Positions 53,618 to 53,658 of a DNA stretch of 53,658 nucleotides are shown one piece after another. Under the pieces are notes generated by a model that had not been told where the DNA came from, did no database searches, and saw only the letters and a list, made by a program, of their open reading frames with translations. Every line of letters starts with the position of its first letter. Within the stretch, counting starts at the first letter, position 1. The position numbers and the translations under genes were made by a program. Origin of the DNA: an uncultured Clostridia bacterium (GTDB lineage: Bacteria > Bacillota > Clostridia > Oscillospirales > CAG-272); contig CALXXF010000015.1 of NCBI GenBank assembly GCA_944392615.1, positions 1 to 53,658 on the forward strand. The letters run 5' to 3'.

Positions 53618-53658
53618 TTCACTTTTCACTCTTCACTTTTCACTAACTCGGGGATTTG
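53613..53658. repeat. TTCACTTT-type short repeat tract ending in a second copy of CTCGGGGATTT
   Basis: After the tRNA terminator the sequence CTTTTCACT occurs repeatedly in 53624-53644. The terminator arm CTCGGGGATTT recurs at the end of the window (about 53647-53657). This looks like a short duplication, cut off by the window edge. Confidence 0.5.

Overview
The window looks like a chromosomal segment of an endospore-forming, anaerobic Clostridia-type Firmicute (Bacillota), probably an uncultured gut lineage. The evidence is spoVAC-spoVAD-spoVAE, the sporulation amidase cwlD, Gram-positive style lipoproteins, a PhoP/PhoR plus pstSCAB-phoU island, formate-tetrahydrofolate ligase, non-mevalonate ispD/ispF, an AGCS transporter, strong AGGAGG ribosome binding sites, and frequent ATA codons with moderate G+C. 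I cannot name the species. Almost everything is core metabolism and information processing. I see no phage, insertion sequence, CRISPR array or plasmid functions.

Layout. 1-6.7 kb (minus strand): an AraC regulator, a lipoprotein GH78 alpha-L-rhamnosidase and a lipoprotein SGNH esterase, a plausible rhamnose-polysaccharide module. 6.7-11.1 kb (minus): fhs-tsaE-tsaB-rpiB-tcdA, joining one-carbon metabolism to the t6A/ct6A tRNA modification pathway. 11.2-16.5 kb (minus): cwlD-radA-murE and an ATP-grasp ligase resembling D-aspartate ligase. The MurE has L-lysine-type rather than DAP-type signatures. 16.6-16.8 kb: a 24/25-bp tandem repeat array. 16.9-21.3 kb: a membrane protein, a XerC/D-like recombinase, and the spoVA genes. 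21.5-28.7 kb (plus): yqeG, an endonuclease IV-like TIM barrel, an M24 peptidase, efp, an acidic zinc-ribbon protein, an M18 aminopeptidase, ispD and ispF. 29.2 kb: rpe. 30.4-32.4 kb (minus): an ECF sigma factor, a single-pass membrane protein and a multi-pass sensor-like protein of unknown function. 32.8-37.4 kb: ychF, an orphan OmpR-type regulator, groEL and groES. 37.8 kb: an AGCS symporter. 39.6-46.3 kb (minus): the complete phosphate island pstS-pstC-pstA-pstB-phoU-phoP-phoR with a recognisable Pho box. 46.6-49.9 kb (minus): hom, a cysteine synthase and an APH-fold kinase. 50.2-53.3 kb (plus): a GH38 alpha-mannosidase. 53.5 kb: tRNA-Gln(UUG).

The strongest unusual observations are these. 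(1) PstS is circularly permuted: the half that is normally C-terminal follows the lipobox and the normally N-terminal half ends the protein. (2) The L-Lys-type MurE lies beside a D-aspartate-ligase-like ATP-grasp enzyme in a spore former, pointing to a Lys-D-Asp wall separate from the usual DAP type. (3) There is an uncharacterised three-gene ECF-sigma signalling operon. (4) Three unrelated intergenic minisatellites (24/25, 18 and 21 bp) occur; one lies in the 5' leader of yqeG and creates short upstream ORFs. Several near-consensus sigma-A promoters with exact 17-bp spacers are visible (ychF, the orphan regulator, efp, yqeG, hom, the mannosidase and tRNA-Gln).
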